DNA of 64,000 nt from Viscum album (lineage: Eukaryota; Streptophyta; Magnoliopsida; Santalales; Viscaceae), in assembly GCA_963277665.1 (NCBI GenBank), contig OY728152.1, positions 1,184,834,357 to 1,184,898,356 of the forward strand, read 5' to 3'. Below, piece by piece: positions 1 to 13,547 of the stretch (position 1 is its first letter; each line of letters starts with the position of its first letter). The position numbers and the translations under genes are program-made. A model generated the notes under the pieces. It was given only the letters and a program-made list of their open reading frames with translations, did no database searches and was not told the DNA's origin.

Positions 1-1073
1 AATACTCAATTAGTAGTTAAACATCCACTACAAACAAGAAAAATATACCAATTACGTTAAAAAAAATTAGACCATTTTTCATCCATATATTCATTGTTAA
101 AGATGTATCATATTATTTTCCACATGGTTTTATTTGAATTAAAAGTCGTTTAAATAATTATTTAAATTTAAAAACAATGAGATTTAGGGGGAACTCCAAT
201 ATCTAAATCCACCTTCATGTGCCTTGAAAATTTGTCATCGCAGTTATTTATTTCCCTTATGGAAATATCGCATAATAATCTTGGTTTTAGGCCATCGAGG
301 AATTAATTAACATCGTCTTCATAATGTGTCATTATAATTGACGCATACCTTCTATGCCTTGTAAAATATGCCACATAATAACCAATATATTCATATTCCA
401 TTTAATTCAGGTAATTGATTTCCATCTATAATTTAATAAAAACTCTTGAGGGAAACTATATATTTAATATAATCATTCTTAACTAATCCCACACCATATT
501 TTTAATTTATTCACACTGCTTCATGTAATTGAATAGAGTAGACTATTGATATTCTTTTTTATTCAAATGATAAATATATAAATCAAAATTCTAATGTTAT
601 GATCATTAGAGAATGTAAAATATAATTTCATTTGTATTAATTGATTTCCCAAAATCTAATTGACCAAAAAATAAAATAAGTGAAATTTGATACTTCTCCA
701 TGAAAGAATAAAACATAATATCATTTTATATTTTTATATTTTTGAATCATAATCTGATTCATAGATTTAGAAATTTGTGTCAGAATAATAATAATATTTT
801 TTATTCTAGCAACCATAACATTAATTTTCTCTAGGGAAAATCATTTTACTATTTTTAACATTCAAAATTTTCATGATTCTATTGGGTGACATCAAATTAA
901 TAAACAAAAAAATCAATGTTTTTGAAATTTTAATCATAGTAGGGAACTATATAATAATAAAAACAAAATTATTGGATCCATAAATCGAGAATTGTTTAAT
1001 TTGACACTATAGGGTTAACCAAGTTCATTTATTATAATTAACAAAACATCTCTATTTTTCCTAGACATAGTAT
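1..1073 (-). pseudogene. Decayed gag of element C2
   Basis: Gag is the structural protein that forms the cytoplasmic particle of an LTR retrotransposon. Read on the minus strand, this stretch begins about 235 bases downstream of a primer-site remnant, the same spacing as in element C. Near 1,073 a start (M-S-R-K-N-R) corresponds to the start of C gag (M-A-G-T-R-R-N). Around 680-740 the DNA still aligns by eye with the part of C gag that encodes the L-E-G-E-A-D motif, although the motif itself is lost. There are many stops and the region is very AT-rich, so nothing is coding now. The rest of C2 gag-pol would lie left of the window. The assignment depends mainly on position and DNA-level similarity. 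Confidence 0.5.
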
Positions 1074-1305
1074 TATCCCCATTGTTCTCAAAAAAAGTTA
1101 TATCTCCATGATTAGAAATGTTTATTATTCCCATGGTCAGATACACACTATAAAGACCCATACTTTTCATACATAGATACAAATTCATATTATATGAATT
1201 TTTATTACAAATAATAATCATCATTTCCAAATGTTTATAGTTTTATAATCTTTATAAATATATACACATGACAAAAAAGGTTCATAAGAGTCTCATATTA
1301 TGCCC

Positions 1306-1320
1306 TTCATCAGTATCATC
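1306..1320 (-). other. Primer-binding site remnant of element C2
   Basis: On the plus strand this reads TTCATCAGTATCATC, matching in reverse the TGGTATCAGAGG primer site that follows the element C LTR. It lies between the inner end of the C2 LTR and the gag remnant, as expected for a minus-strand element primed by initiator Met-tRNA. Several bases have changed. Confidence 0.5.
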
Positions 1321-1322
1321 AT

Positions 1323-2162
1323 TTATCAGCATATAATTCCTAAAACATTTCATAATATTAGTGAATGATAACTAAATAATGTGCTAGTTAAAATTTTTAA
1401 TACACATTAAGGGATATATCAACGATCACGTAAGTATAAAATCTTTCTAAATGTTTGAGAACACGAACTTTACATTTAAAATCCCCACCCTTTATACCAT
1501 AGTCCATAACCATGAGTCCTAGAATAATGAAACGATTTTCATCAGACATAAATCATTAGGTACTCATGGATTATTAACAAATTGTTGATAAAATATATGC
1601 AAGACCTGGAACTGTGGAATATAGATAAGAACATAAAATAGTTTCCATCATAGTCAATGCTACACTACCAAGATTATAAAAGTTGATTAATTTCACTCCA
1701 CATGAAATATTTGATGTCTAGGATCACTCATGATACTATCATAATAGATTGCGATTAACTAATAAACTATTGTATTAGTCATGGTTTACTACCAGGACAA
1801 TAATATTGGACACATTCACATATTTAATAGGGGAAACTCCCTCTTCTTATACTATTTAAATTAATTGATATCATTTTTACCCAATTAATTGGTGGGAGAT
1901 ATTGGACTCACATACCATATCCTTAAAAATATAAATATAAGTGACACATTTTCATTAAAATGCATTATATCTAATCCCATTAAATGAAATGGGTTTCATT
2001 AACATCTCTCTATTATATAACCCATTAATAATTTTTGGGTTTCAAAAGAATTATATCATTTCATAATGAAATGTAATGAACTTTATATGAGTATTTTTAT
2101 CATAAACATAAAAACAAAATATAAATAATAAATATGCCATCCGTTGATGATATTCCTAATTA
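1323..2162 (-). repeat. C2 5' LTR, inner part (left of the element A insertion)
   Basis: Reversed, this aligns with the 3' end of the element C LTR (about 60,850-61,526). Shared landmarks by eye are a CCAATTAATTGG...GGAGATATTGG block at 1,880-1,910 (C: CCAATGAATTGGATGGAGATATAGG), a TATTAGTC...GGACA block near 1,775-1,820, and a CCCATTAAATGAAATGGG block near 1,976-1,992. Similarity stops at 2,162 where element A begins with TGTAAC and resumes after 13,547. That is how I infer the two parts are one LTR interrupted by A. Confidence 0.7.
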
Positions 2163-5100
2163 TGTAACAAAGCAGGTATATATAGAGTTATTTTTTATCA
2201 TTATTTATATTCTTGAATTGGGTAATTATAATCATTATGTTATGTAATTAATAAAATAGAAACATTATTTTATGTTTTTTTATTTAAAACATTAATATTT
2301 GAATTATAGAGATTTAATTGGAAATAATTATCTTTTAAGATTTTCAAATCATAATTAGTCTATGGTAAAAATTTGAGAATTTTCATGGAATTTTTATTTG
2401 GTTGTGAATTGAAAAAAATATGTTTTTTTAGAATATGGTATTTTTGGAGGCAGCATGAAGGCATAATTATGATATTAAATTTTTGAAAAGTTTTATTTTA
2501 TTAAACAGTGAAATCATTAAAATAATGTTTTATATAAATATTTTAGAACATGAGAATTATATTCTTTACATGGTAATTATAAAAAACCATTTCATTTTCG
2601 TTGTAGTGATAGATTCGTACGTAGAAATAAAATAAATTATTTTATTAAAAAAATTATTCTAAATAAACATAGTCTCATGAATTTTTTATTAATTATTATG
2701 TTTCATAGATTTTTTATCAGTTAAAGTAGAATATTATAGTTATATACCATATATCATATCTACAAGTGTATTTGATTCTTGTGAATGAAAAATCTGTTGA
2801 AATATAATATTATAAATATTCTGTATAGTAGTGAATATACATAATGGATGAATAAATAATTTTTTTAAAAAACTAAAAAATTTATTTTAATATTGTTATT
2901 TTATTAATTTTTTATTTATGAAATAATTATCAATAATTCTAGTTGAATAATGATTCAAATATTCTAAAAGCCCATGAAAAGTAACTAATATATTTTAAAT
3001 TTAATTATATTAATTATTAAATGAGTAAAATTATTGATAAATACATTTATATAGTCATTGTATTTCCATTATATCACTAGTGTTCAAAATCGGGAAATTT
3101 AGGACTCATAAAAATCACAGTAAGTCCTTGATAATATTTCATTCTAACGTAAATAAAGTTGTACACACTATAAATAATTGTTTTTATAATATTTAAATTT
3201 ATTGATCAGAGAAATTTTTTTTAAAAATAAATGATTATTTAGAAATGCTAAAATATTAATTTTTTCAATTAATTTTATATTATATTTTTTGGAAATATAT
3301 ATCTTCTTTAATTATTGGAGAATAATTATGTAGTATTTATTTTATTAAGGAATAAATCAAATCAATGATATTAAAAATATAATAAAAAAATAAGATGATA
3401 TATTTAGAAAAATTCATGAGTTTTCAAGGTGAATATGATATTTTTAGGAAAAAATAAAGAAATTATTCTAATTTTAATCTTTTTTTGATGTGTGGAAATT
3501 CTTAATAAGAAATAATATTTTTGTTGAAAAAAATTATTTTTCATGAATATAATATTTTAATAAATTATATAAAAACAAAAAAAGAACATGAAGAATGAAA
3601 AAATATATGATTCCATAAAAATTGTATCCATTGATTTTTAGTCATTTTAAAATTCTTTAACCCTAAATTAGATTTAATATATTTTAATTTGTAATAAAAT
3701 TCCTAAATTACCACTAAACTAAATTATAAAAGTAGACAAATTCCTTCAGATTATATCTCCACATTAGTCCATTTTGAACAATTAAATTATATAAAATTAC
3801 CTCATCCTTAAACCTGGCCACATTATAGTGATTCTAATATCACAAAATTCCTCTTCTTATAGCCTTAATGAGGTTCATGATGTAAATTCATTCATATTTT
3901 ATTTTAAATTTGTTCTCACTCGTTCCTTATCATAATATCATATCAAGTGTTTCATGATATCATATATATAATATATTCTTGTTCTCTTGATGTTTTTTTA
4001 TCATAAAATCTCTCATTTCCTATTATTATTCTTATAAATGAATGTTCCATCTATATTATGACAATTCAACGCCTTTGAGGACTATGATTTTTCTTTTCCC
4101 ATTATACCAAAACCCTAGAAAGGATGAATTAAAATATAAATTTTTAAATTGAACAAAATATAAATATTTTTTCACTTTTAGAGCATTAATTCTTTTGTAA
4201 ATAGAATTTCACAATAAATATACCTTAGAAATCTTGAATGAAACAGATCTGAAACCAGTGATAATTGAAATTATTGTTAATAAATGGATATAAAATGTTA
4301 TACAAACGACATAAAAGGTAATATAAACATTATTATTGATCTAAAATAAATTAATAACTTTCTTAAAACCATTATATATGATGATTGTACAATTTCAATG
4401 AGCAAGAGCTAGGGGTAAGAGTCTCTTAAATGAAAATAATGTTTAATTGTTTTAATGTCTAATTCTTCAGAATGTATTTATTTTATGTTGAAGTGTTTTA
4501 CAATGATATATGAATGTATTTATGTGGACAGTTATCTTTTCATTTATACCATGCGTTTTTACGATGGATATTTTTCTTGTGTTATATACGTGACTTTTCT
4601 TTTAGAATCATTTTAAATGTCTGTTTTAGGATATTCAGAAATATTATACAATTTCATATGGAATTAGTGGTTTATCCCTCCTTCATGATACCTTATTAAC
4701 ATAATTCTTCCATTCTATTTTGGCATGTTTATTTTTTAAAAATATTTTTTCATCGTTACATGCATGGTTTTTATATTATAAACTGATATTTATGAAAAAT
4801 ATGTTCTTTTCAAATCAGAAACAATCTTATAATGGGATTAAAGGATTTTTCTAGGGGTTTATTGATGATATGTTACTTATAAACTATTTTTTATGGAATG
4901 ATCTAATTTTAGTTCATTATATGTTGGGTTGACCCTAATTATATCTCAATATATGATAGGTTGAGACCCATTATATCATAAGATATGATATCTTGAGCCC
5001 TGTTATAACTCAAGATAGGACCAATGAGTCCCATTAAAGCTCTCCAATGCATTGGGTAATCTAGAGATGGAATATGAACATAAGGATATTACATTTGTAT

Positions 5101-5465
5101 GTATGAATGAAATATAGATATTTTAATGATACCATAATGAATATTCATGATTTTCTACAAATTTTTATGAGTATTGAAGAAAAGGATTTTAATTGGGTAT
5201 TTTGGTTTTCCTTGGACAAATAATTTTATTTATTTATGTTACATACAATGTTTTTGTGCTCATACAATGGTTTTAAATGTTTATTATAGGGTATAAGAAA
5301 GGATAATAGAAGGCAGTAACTCATTATGAATGTTATGAATATTTTTTAATGAAATCATGTTTCATTTTAAAAGGACGTTATTTTTGAAGTAATGAATATT
5401 GTATATGTATAATAAAAATTGATTAAATTGTTTATGTTATGTATGAATTGTTTCCTAATTCACAA
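2163..5465 (+). repeat. Element A 5' LTR
   Basis: Starts TGTAACAAAG and ends at about CACAAC just before the primer-site remnant. It aligns by eye along its length with 10,176-13,547. Anchors include the GAACATGAGAATTATATTC block (2,547 and 10,562), the AATTATAAAAG promoter block (3,722 and 11,748), and the block near 4,985-5,080 with CCAATGCATTGGG. That last block also aligns with element C near 60,940, which suggests the A and C LTRs descend from one family. Length is about 3.3 kb. Nothing else is visible in this gene-free stretch. Confidence 0.75.
3725..3732 (+). promoter_or_regulatory. TATA box of element A 5' LTR
   Basis: TATAAAAG, present at the matching place in the 3' LTR (11,751-11,758) and in its duplicate (21,785-21,792). 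It is the likely start region of the retrotransposon transcript, about 1.56 kb into the LTR. Confidence 0.6.
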
Positions 5466-5466
5466 C

Positions 5467-5480
5467 TGATATAAATATGA
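5467..5480 (+). other. Primer-binding site remnant of element A
   Basis: TGATATAAATATGA stands where a TGGTATCAGAG-type initiator Met-tRNA site is expected, directly after the LTR. It is 241 bases before the gag start, against 237 in element C. It is strongly decayed and recognised mainly by position. Confidence 0.45.
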
Positions 5481-5707
5481 AAATATCAAAAAATTTAAAT
5501 ATTGATAATTTATTTACACAAATAAAAAATATAAACCTTTTTAAGGTCATCTCCGTATAATTTGTATCAAATTACAGATTAGATAACCTTTTGCATTTGG
5601 ATGTTGTTATTAGAACAACATAAATGACTGTTATTTTATGTTAATATAACATCATGTTTCTTCATCGATGATATATATTCTCTGAATAGTTTTCCATATT
5701 AGAAATA

Positions 5708-6780
5708 ATGAATCTGAATTATGAAGGAAGCACGCGGATGTTATCTTTCTGAGTCTAGATATTGGAATTGTTAGAATTGAGACAGAGAAGTCAGTGATAG
5801 TAATGGATTGGTTGAATAATCCAATAAATGGTAGTGGTATCAAGGATAGATAGAATCCTAATATACCAAAATTTAACATCTCTTCTATGGATCATTTCAT
5901 TTGTAAAACCCCCATCATTTAGTATAACATATGACCTAATGTTAGATTAAGGATTGATCAATTATCTTGAAGAGATATTATATTTCATGGAAATTTTATA
6001 ACAATCAAAGATAACATATTCCATTTATCATTTTGATGGTGAAGCTGATTAATGGTAGTATTTGGTTATGAATTCCTTAGAGAACAAAAATCACGATTCT
6101 ATGGATCGGGAAGCATTCCTTTATCATTTCAATTAGAAATATTTCCCAATGGTTGATCAAATCAAAAAGAAAAATTGTTTCTGGAACTGGGGCTTAAAGA
6201 TAATGTTTACATAACATCATTTGAATCATATAACCAATGATTTTCATGGTGTGTGCCGGTATTTTTGTGTGACAATGGTAGAAAAAATTATATGCTTTAC
6301 TTAGGATTGAAACATGGATTATCATTATCTAACGAAACATGATATTTAAAATCTATGATAATGTTCTTCACAATGATGCGAAGGGTGACGTGATAGTTAG
6401 TAACACATATTTTTATTATAATGATAAGAAAAAGAAGCCTCTATTTTGGTAGTATTTGGGAAATAATTTATATTTTAAATTTTAATGTATTAAAATAAAC
6501 GACCCTTATTGTGAATGGTGTGTAAAAAATCACACTTGAGAATGTCCTTAAATTCCGAGATGTTTTACCGATCTAGAATTTATTGACACATGTTTTCTAT
6601 GTCAAAGGAATATGGTAATAATAATGATGAAAAGTTGCGGGAATGATGCATTAACAGTGAAGAGTTAGGATATTTTGATAATGTGTGTCCAAACCTATCC
6701 ACTTAAGTGCGAATTCATAATGATTGGAAACTGAAGGGTGTGTAAAAATCCTGTGAATCTACTTCTACAGATGATAATTC
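5708..6780 (+). pseudogene. Decayed gag of element A
   Basis: The likely start ATG at 5,708 sits in DNA alignable with the C gag start (GAAGGAA shared). Near 6,033 the frame reads F-D-G-E-A-D-stop-W, the L-D-G-E-A-D-x-W-W motif of plant Ty3 gag. Near 6,140 it reads K-Y-F-P, matching the conserved gag K-Y-F-P. Around 6,510-6,605 two degenerate cysteine clusters (C-E-W-C...H...C and C-F-L-C) mark the nucleic-acid-binding zinc knuckles. Stops and shifts throughout make it non-coding. In life this protein would package element RNA in cytoplasmic particles. Confidence 0.75.
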
Positions 6781-6784
6781 ATTA

Positions 6785-7000
6785 TATGAAGTGGTATCAG
6801 GTGCATTGATTTTTTTTACAAAATAATTCAATTTTTTTGTTTTATTCAGGGTGAAAACATTAATAAATTAGTTTGATATTTTATGGTAAATTTAATAATA
6901 GACATCAAGAAATGACTCTGAACATTCAATGAAAACCACTGTAAAGAAGTATGGAGCAAATAATGAAATTATAAGAATAATAATATCATTATTTTGGAAA
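6785..7000 (+). pseudogene. Decayed aspartic protease of element A
   Basis: A trace reading E-V-V-S-G-A-L at 6,789 matches the V-V-S-G-T-L lead-in of plant Ty3 proteases. It is followed after a short broken stretch by a V-L-F-R-V-K segment where V-L-F-D-S-G would contain the catalytic Asp. The protease would cut Gag-Pol inside the particle. Only the lead-in is convincing, and the catalytic Asp is not preserved. Confidence 0.45.
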
Positions 7001-7269
7001 TTAATTTACATTCAAACCATGTTGTTATTTCCAATTCAATATTTTTATGTTATCCTAGGTATGGATTACATATTAGTTTATCATTTTATGATATATTGTA
7101 CTGATACAGATGTTTGTTTTCAAAAATAGTTTTAGTTTGTGTACTATAATGAATTTATATAATTTATAACATTCGCGATATGTGAGAAACTATTAAAATA
7201 TTGAAATGAATGTAATATAGAACATATTGATGAGAAAATGGTATTACTCAGATTAATGAGGTACTAAAG

Positions 7270-8110
7270 GAAAAATAATGTCTTGATGTTTTTCATAAGG
7301 ATTTTCCTAGGGATCTTCTTTATTGAGAAGTTGATTTTACTTTTTTCCAAAGATCTTGATGTTAATCCAATTTCAAAACCCCATTCTGTAATGTCTTATT
7401 TAGAAATTATATGATAGAAGAAAAAATTATGAGAATTTTCAGGTAAACCTATCATTATAACTAACACATCACTAAGGAGTGATACTATATCCATTTTTTA
7501 AGTGAAATATGGATTAATAAGATTAGAATTTATTACAGAGAATTGAATAACATAACATTATTTAGAAAATATCATTTTCCTTATATTGATTATTTTTTTG
7601 ATCAATCAAGCTAGAAAATTATTTTTTAGTGATGAGATTAGGATTGGAATCCAATGGTTGAATGTAAAGGAAGTTGGAATTTTGAATAATACATTCTGTA
7701 CGAGATGTGGGAATTATGTATTTTCAGTTATACCACATGGGTTATCTAATTCAACTTCTGTATTTCTGGATCATAGGAATATAATATTTTATGAGTTCTT
7801 TGTAATGTTGTTGGTTTTAATTATTGAATAAATTTTGATATATTCTAAATGTGATGTGAAATATGAAAAACATATAAGGTTCATTTTGAAAACCTCAAAA
7901 TAATATAAATTGTAGGGATAATTATGGAAGAGTGAGTTTTTTCAAACAACTTTATTTCCTTGGCCACATTTTTTCAAAAGATGGAATAACTATTAATCGT
8001 GTTATAAAAAGTTATTGATGATTAGCCAATACCCAATGTTTTTTTGAGATTCATAGTTTTCTTATTTTAGTAGGCCATTACTAGAGGTTTGTTGAAAAAT
8101 TTCAGGGTTA
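7270..8110 (+). pseudogene. Decayed reverse transcriptase of element A
   Basis: The enzyme copies element RNA into DNA. Family landmarks appear in order. D-V-F-H-K-D-F-P at 7,286 is the D-V-F-P-E-D-L-P entry motif. Y-H-F-P with D-Y-F-F-D-Q near 7,570-7,605 corresponds to Y-P-L-P-R-I-D-D-L-F-D-Q. Next come the palm region with M-G-Y-L-I-Q (for P-F-G-L-T-N) near 7,740, and N-K-F-x-Y-I-L-N near 7,825 where F-I-D-D-I-L is expected. The C-terminal trace is F-L-R-F-I-V-F-L...Y-x-R-F-V-E-K-F near 8,045-8,100. The catalytic Asp pair is gone, and stops and frame changes are frequent. Confidence 0.8.
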
Positions 8111-8189
8111 AATAGTCCAATGTCTATGTTAAGATAGAATGGTGTTATGTTTATCTTCATAAATGAATATGAATATTGTTTTTAGGAAT

Positions 8190-8590
8190 TTTATATATGA
8201 TTGGTGAATATTATAGTTTTTTTCCTTTCCATCCAGAAATGGTAAAATTTTGATATACAGTGATGATTTATTGAATGTACTTGTTTATTACCTAATACAG
8301 AATGATCAATTAATTACTTAACCTTCACGTCGGTTGAAACCTCATGTGAAACACTACCATACACATCATTTTTAATTACTTTTTTTTCATTAATAATTTT
8401 AAAGCATCAATTTTATGGAGTAAAATATGATATTTAAATGGATCATAATTGTATGAAGTATATATTTACATAGATTTACTTGAACCTGAGATAATGAATA
8501 TGCATAGAAAAAATCAAGGATTTGGATTTTTTGATTCATTACTATCCTAAAAATGAAATCAATGTGGGTGATATATTTAGTTGAATACAT
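8190..8590 (+). pseudogene. Decayed RNase H of element A
   Basis: RNase H removes the RNA strand of RNA:DNA hybrids during reverse transcription. A trace of the Y-S-D-x-S-L catalytic motif lies near 8,258 (I-Y-S-D-D-L-L), then R-R-L-K-P-H near 8,330 (R-x-L-K-P-H-E). The domain ends with I-H-Y-Y-P-K-N-E-I-N-V-G-D-I near 8,532-8,573, which matches I-H-Y-H-P-G-K-A-N-V-V-A-D-A-L-S. The left edge of the 10-kb duplication (8,563) falls inside this last motif. Confidence 0.75.
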
Positions 8591-8599
8591 TAATTATAC

Positions 8600-10150
8600 A
8601 TTAACCATGTTACGTAGGGAACAAGAACCATAGTTAATGATTAGATTTCTTTTGTCTCAAAATTTTTGGTTTAATAAATTACAATATTCTAGTTTAGTTG
8701 TTAGTACAACCGTCTCTCTCCAAAATAATTAAAAAAAACATGGATGGAATATTTTGAGTTGCAAAAAAAATTGTGTTGGTTAAAATTTTTATGTTTAATG
8801 AATTTAACATTGATATATATTTCATAGATTAGTGGGGATATTAATAGTACCTTTTCAATCATAGTTGATGATATTCATGTTATGTGAAGCTCATATTTCT
8901 CTATTTTAATTCATCCAAGCAGAACTGATATGTACAAAAACCTTTGAGTGTATTACTAGTCGGATGGAAAAAAATGATATTGATGATTTTATTATGAAAT
9001 GTTATATATATTAATAGTTTAAAGATGAACAGAAGCTACCGAGGATATGATTTAACCTTTTATAGTGTTAGAGATGAAATGTGAAAATATATTGAGGGAC
9101 TTTGAGGTGGGACTACAAAATACATCTCGAGGCAATAATGAAATCTAGGTTATTATTGATCGTATAATTATGTATTTTTATTTTCATTCTATTATTGATA
9201 ACCTAACTCTAGATCATTCTTCTTGGTTTTTTCTACTTGATATAGTTCAGTTACATTGAGTTCCTCTGCCCGTTATGTATAAACGTTATCCTAGGTTAAT
9301 TTCTTACTTTTGGAAGGGCCATCAGAAACCATTAGGAACTAAATTATATTTAATAAAATGTTTTCATCATAAATAATATGGACAATAAGAGTGAAAAATT
9401 CAAACATTGGAAGAAATAATCCATCATTTTAAATATATTTATTTGGAATTTGGTCTCATCATCTTCCATTAGTTGATGTTTCTTATAATAACAGTTTTCA
9501 TTCTAGTATATAAATGGAACTTTTTAATTAATTATAAGGAATGGGGTCATGAAATATTGATTTTTTGGACTATTTTATGGAAAAGAAGTTTATGGGACTG
9601 AAATTAGTGGAGGATGTGGTATATAAATCTTAGATGATTGAGGTACACATTCGGAAAACTCCGATTGGGATGAAATGTTATGCATGTAATAGGGGGTAGA
9701 CTGTTCATTTTTTGTTGCTGATAAATTTTTCCTTAAAATATCTACAGGGAAAAGTGATATGAATTATGATAAAAAATGAATTTTGAGAACACATATTGTT
9801 GGACATTATGAAATCCAATAAAAAGATGAACAAATTTTCAACGGAGAAGCCTTGCCTATGATTTTATCTCAGGTCCTCAATTTTTCATGTTTCCTTGTAA
9901 ATGAATAATATGCCAGATCCATCTATTATTTTGACCTAATATATAGTTAAATTGGAAGACAACCATTCTTATAATGATATACCAATTTATGATTTGGATC
10001 ATATAAGAGTAATTATTGTTGAACAATGTAATTCACTTGGTTAATGTTTTATTAAGAGACCACATGGATGAAGAAGCATGATGGGAATCTAAAAATGCTA
10101 TGAGGGAAAAATATACTCATTTATTTAAAAAGAAACTAAAAATTATAAAG
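8600..10150 (+). pseudogene. Decayed integrase of element A, copy 1
   Basis: Integrase inserts the DNA copy into the genome. Visible in order: I-H-P-S-R-T-D-M-Y-K-N-L near 8,911 (zinc-binding HHCC region, I-H-P-G-S-T-K-M-Y); K-N-D-I-D-D-F near 8,968; the first catalytic region near 9,095 (T-L-R-W-D-Y, shifted); Y-F-W-K-G-H-Q-K-P-L-G-T-K near 9,304-9,345; I-Q-T-L-E-E near 9,395 (third catalytic region). A C-terminal trace ends F-M-F-P-C near 9,880. It is broken by many stops. A second copy lies at 18,655-20,200. Confidence 0.8.
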
Positions 10151-10175
10151 AAAAAATTTCATTATGTGGTGTGAA

Positions 10176-13100
10176 TGTAAAAACCTCAATATTGATAGAA
10201 ATATAGTTTTTATATTTATAAATTAATTTAATTAAATATTTTTATTTATTTTTTAAGTATTTTTTAAAATATATATTTTATTTATGGTTATTTAAATAAA
10301 TCATTTATATTTTAAATATATAATAGTCATTTGAAAAAATAATTTCTTTTTTAAAATTATAATATCAAAATTAGACTATAGTGATATTTTGATATCTTTT
10401 TGAAAAAATATATATTGTGGTTAATAGTAAAAAAATACAGTTTTTATAAAACACTATTTTTTATGATACTGTCATGACATAATTAAGATATATATTCTAC
10501 TAAACATTTTGTAAAATTAAATAATGATATTATAAGAGGAATATACTGAAACAATAATTTTGAACATGAAAATTATATTCTTTTCACGATAAGCATAAAA
10601 TTGATTGAATATGTCGATGTAGTGCCTGCATAATGATGAAAATGTTAAAACTGTTAAATTATGGATATTAAAGGAGTGAGAAAACAATTTTCATTAAATA
10701 TTTATTAATTATTATGTGTTATTTTTATTATTAACTATTATATTCTAATTATATAGTTATATAACATATGGCTTTTCTAAATGCATGTGTAATTCCTGTG
10801 GACGGAAGGAAAGGAAAAAAAATTTGAGAAGATTTATTGATATGTGTGTGAGTTAATATATATAATTGAAGAATATATTTCTTTATTTTTGAACTAATTA
10901 ATTTATTTTTACAATTTGAATTTATTTTTAATTTTTATATATGACAAAATTATCATAAATGCATGTGCACAGCTGATGGAGGCTTCTGAAATCATATGAA
11001 AAATTAATAAAATGTTTTAATACAAAATTATGAGAATTATTAAATTATATAAATTTTTTGTAAATCTCTTTCTATAAGAAATGTTTTACCATTATATATT
11101 TTATTCAAATTCGGTACCTTTTTTACCCATATTAATAACATTAAAACATTCATAATATTTCATTTAAAATAATGTTAATTTTGTTCACACTATATATTTT
11201 AATTTGTATAATATTTTAATATAAGGTCACTTATATTTATTTAAAAAATAATTATAGTTTGGAAATATAATAAATTTTTAATTTTTATTTAATTTAATTA
11301 TTAATTTTAAGGAATAAATATCTACCTTAATGGATTTCACAAAAAATATTCAGTAATTAATAAATTATTGGATAAATACAATTAATGGTATTAAAAATTA
11401 ATATATATATTTTTTTGGATATAATTAATATAATTTATTAATTCCCAAATTTAATTTAATATTTAAATAATATAGAAATAAATTTAACTAGATTCTGAAA
11501 ATTGGATTTTATGTGTTTAATGTGAGAAATATGAATAGTGATTAATTTGGGAAAATATATTATTCATGAAAAAAATATTTTAAATAATTATTAAAAAAAT
11601 AAAAAAAAACTTGTAAAATTCAAAAATTATATGAGTTCTTTCAAAATGTTATATCCTATTATTTTTATCCTTATTTAATATTTTATCCTAATAATAGATA
11701 AAAATTATGTAAATATTTTACGTTATTCCAAAATTCCCCATCACCTCAATTATAAAAGGAGACCCCTTCCATTACAAAATATAGTCACCCTAAGACATAT
11801 TTTAGTCTATATTCTGTAAAATGACCTCTTGTTTCTCCTATTATACATTATAGTCCATCTGATCTTATAAAAAACAACAAAAAATAATGTTAATGATGTT
11901 CATAATAAGAATTTATAATGCCGTAAAATCCTAATTTTTTTTCTACTAAATTATTTCTCACATCAACCTTATCATCACATCAAATATAGTGTTTCATGGT
12001 AACTATATTATAATAAATATATATTGGAATTTATTTATGTTATATTCATCATAAATTCTTTCATCTTCTTATATTTTTACATAAAAAAATTGTCAACTAT
12101 GATTTGAGATTTCACATCCTTCGTGGATGATGAGTTTTATTTTCATTTTATACAAAAACTAGGGATTGTTTAAATTCCAATTTAACTATATAAAATGACA
12201 AAAATAAATAAATAAATAAATATATATATATATATATATCTATTTGTGTGTGTTTTTACATCTTTTTTTATATTTTTGAAAAGGATGCCTATAATAAATC
12301 GAACATGGAGGGCAAGAAAAAAACTCCACCAACGCAACGAAAATAACAAAATATCGTTAAAAAGTGTTGAAAATATTGTTAAAATATGATATAAGGTATT
12401 ATAAACATGAGTATAGTTATATAAAAAATTAGTAACACTATTAAAATAATTATCTAGGAGGTTAATACACTTTTGAAGGATGTCTAGATGGAGATGATGG
12501 ACCCTTTAAATAAAACTTTTTTTAAATGTTTTAAAAATTTATACTTATAAACTATCATATTTTTGTAAATGTTTACAAAATATTAATAATTAATTAATTT
12601 ATATTTTTATAAATGTTTAAATTTCTGTCATTTTTTAAGTTGGATATTTTTCCATGTATTGCTTAAAGGAAATTCCATTTAAAATCCTTTTAAATGTTAC
12701 TCTTTATAAAATTAAAATAGATTGCCCTTTTTTATATGGCATGATATGTATAAAAAAAATTAATGAAAAATTATTACAAAAATTATCCCATTATATTTTT
12801 CTTAGATATTTTGGTAGAATATTGTTTCATTTTTATGTGTGTGATTTTTATAATTGTAATGTGGTTTATTCAAAAAATGATATTTTTCATATCTTAATGA
12901 GTTTTTCTTATTGGTTTAAATGAGTTATGAAGGGATTTATTTTTGATATCTTCCTTAGAAATTATTTATTATTGGTTGAGACAATTATTAGTCATGATAA
13001 AACTATTTTATTCCCATTATAGATCATGTTTTGATAGTTTAATACCCAATATAGCTCAATATATGCCGGGTTTAGCACCATTATATCTCTAGATATGCCA

Positions 13101-13547
13101 TGTGATACCTATTATTAATTTAGAATGCATTAGTTTTTCCAGATTTGGAATTTTAACATATTGTTATAACATTTTAATTATTAATGTAGGAGTGATATTA
13201 AAATTATGTAATATAGAATGTTCATGATTTATGTATTCATTTTTATCATTTTTAAGGAGAAATTTTTTAAATGGCTATTCATGTTTTGATTGGACTACTG
13301 ATTTTCGTTCATTGTGTTCATTATTCATCTTTATAATCTCATATAATTTTTTAAAAAACATAGTGTATAATAATACGAATGATACATAAAAAATTCATTA
13401 TGAAATCTATGATTATTTTTCATAGATTTCATATCTTATTTTAAAAAATTTATATATGGGATGAAATAGATATTGTTTTAGTAGTTTCCACATTCTATAA
13501 ATATTGGATGTTATATAAGAATTATTACATAATTATCTATATCACTA
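10176..13547 (+). repeat. Element A 3' LTR
   Basis: Begins TGTAAAAACCTCAATATT; the duplicate at 20,212 keeps TGTAACAACTTCAATATT. It aligns with the 5' LTR at 2,163-5,465. The TATAAAAG promoter box is at 11,751. Below the box, three spaced blocks near 12,117, 12,299 and 12,477 (about 180 bases apart) faintly resemble the repeat unit seen in the C LTR. An (AAAT)n/(TA)n microsatellite lies at about 12,205-12,239. The inner end is placed by comparison with the 5' LTR. Confidence 0.75.

Larger units (their letters stand above)
2163..13547 (+). mobile_element. Element A: old Ty3/gypsy LTR retrotransposon
   Basis: A complete but heavily decayed element of about 11.4 kb. It has LTRs at both ends, a primer-site remnant, and gag, protease, RT, RNase H and integrase remnants in that order, which is the Ty3/gypsy order. 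It lies inside the LTR of element C2. No clear target-site duplication survives: AATTA stands on the left and the right edge is blurred. Its gag start and leader spacing match element C, so A and C belong to one lineage. The integrase and 3' LTR were copied again in the 10-kb tandem duplication. Stops occur every few codons in all frames. Confidence 0.85.

Noticed and set aside
6790..6803. TGGTATCAGGTG in element A as a primer-binding site
   Set aside because: It lies more than 1 kb downstream of the LTR, between zinc-knuckle and RT traces. In frame it reads V-V-S-G, the lead-in of the protease, and the positional primer site is at 5,467.
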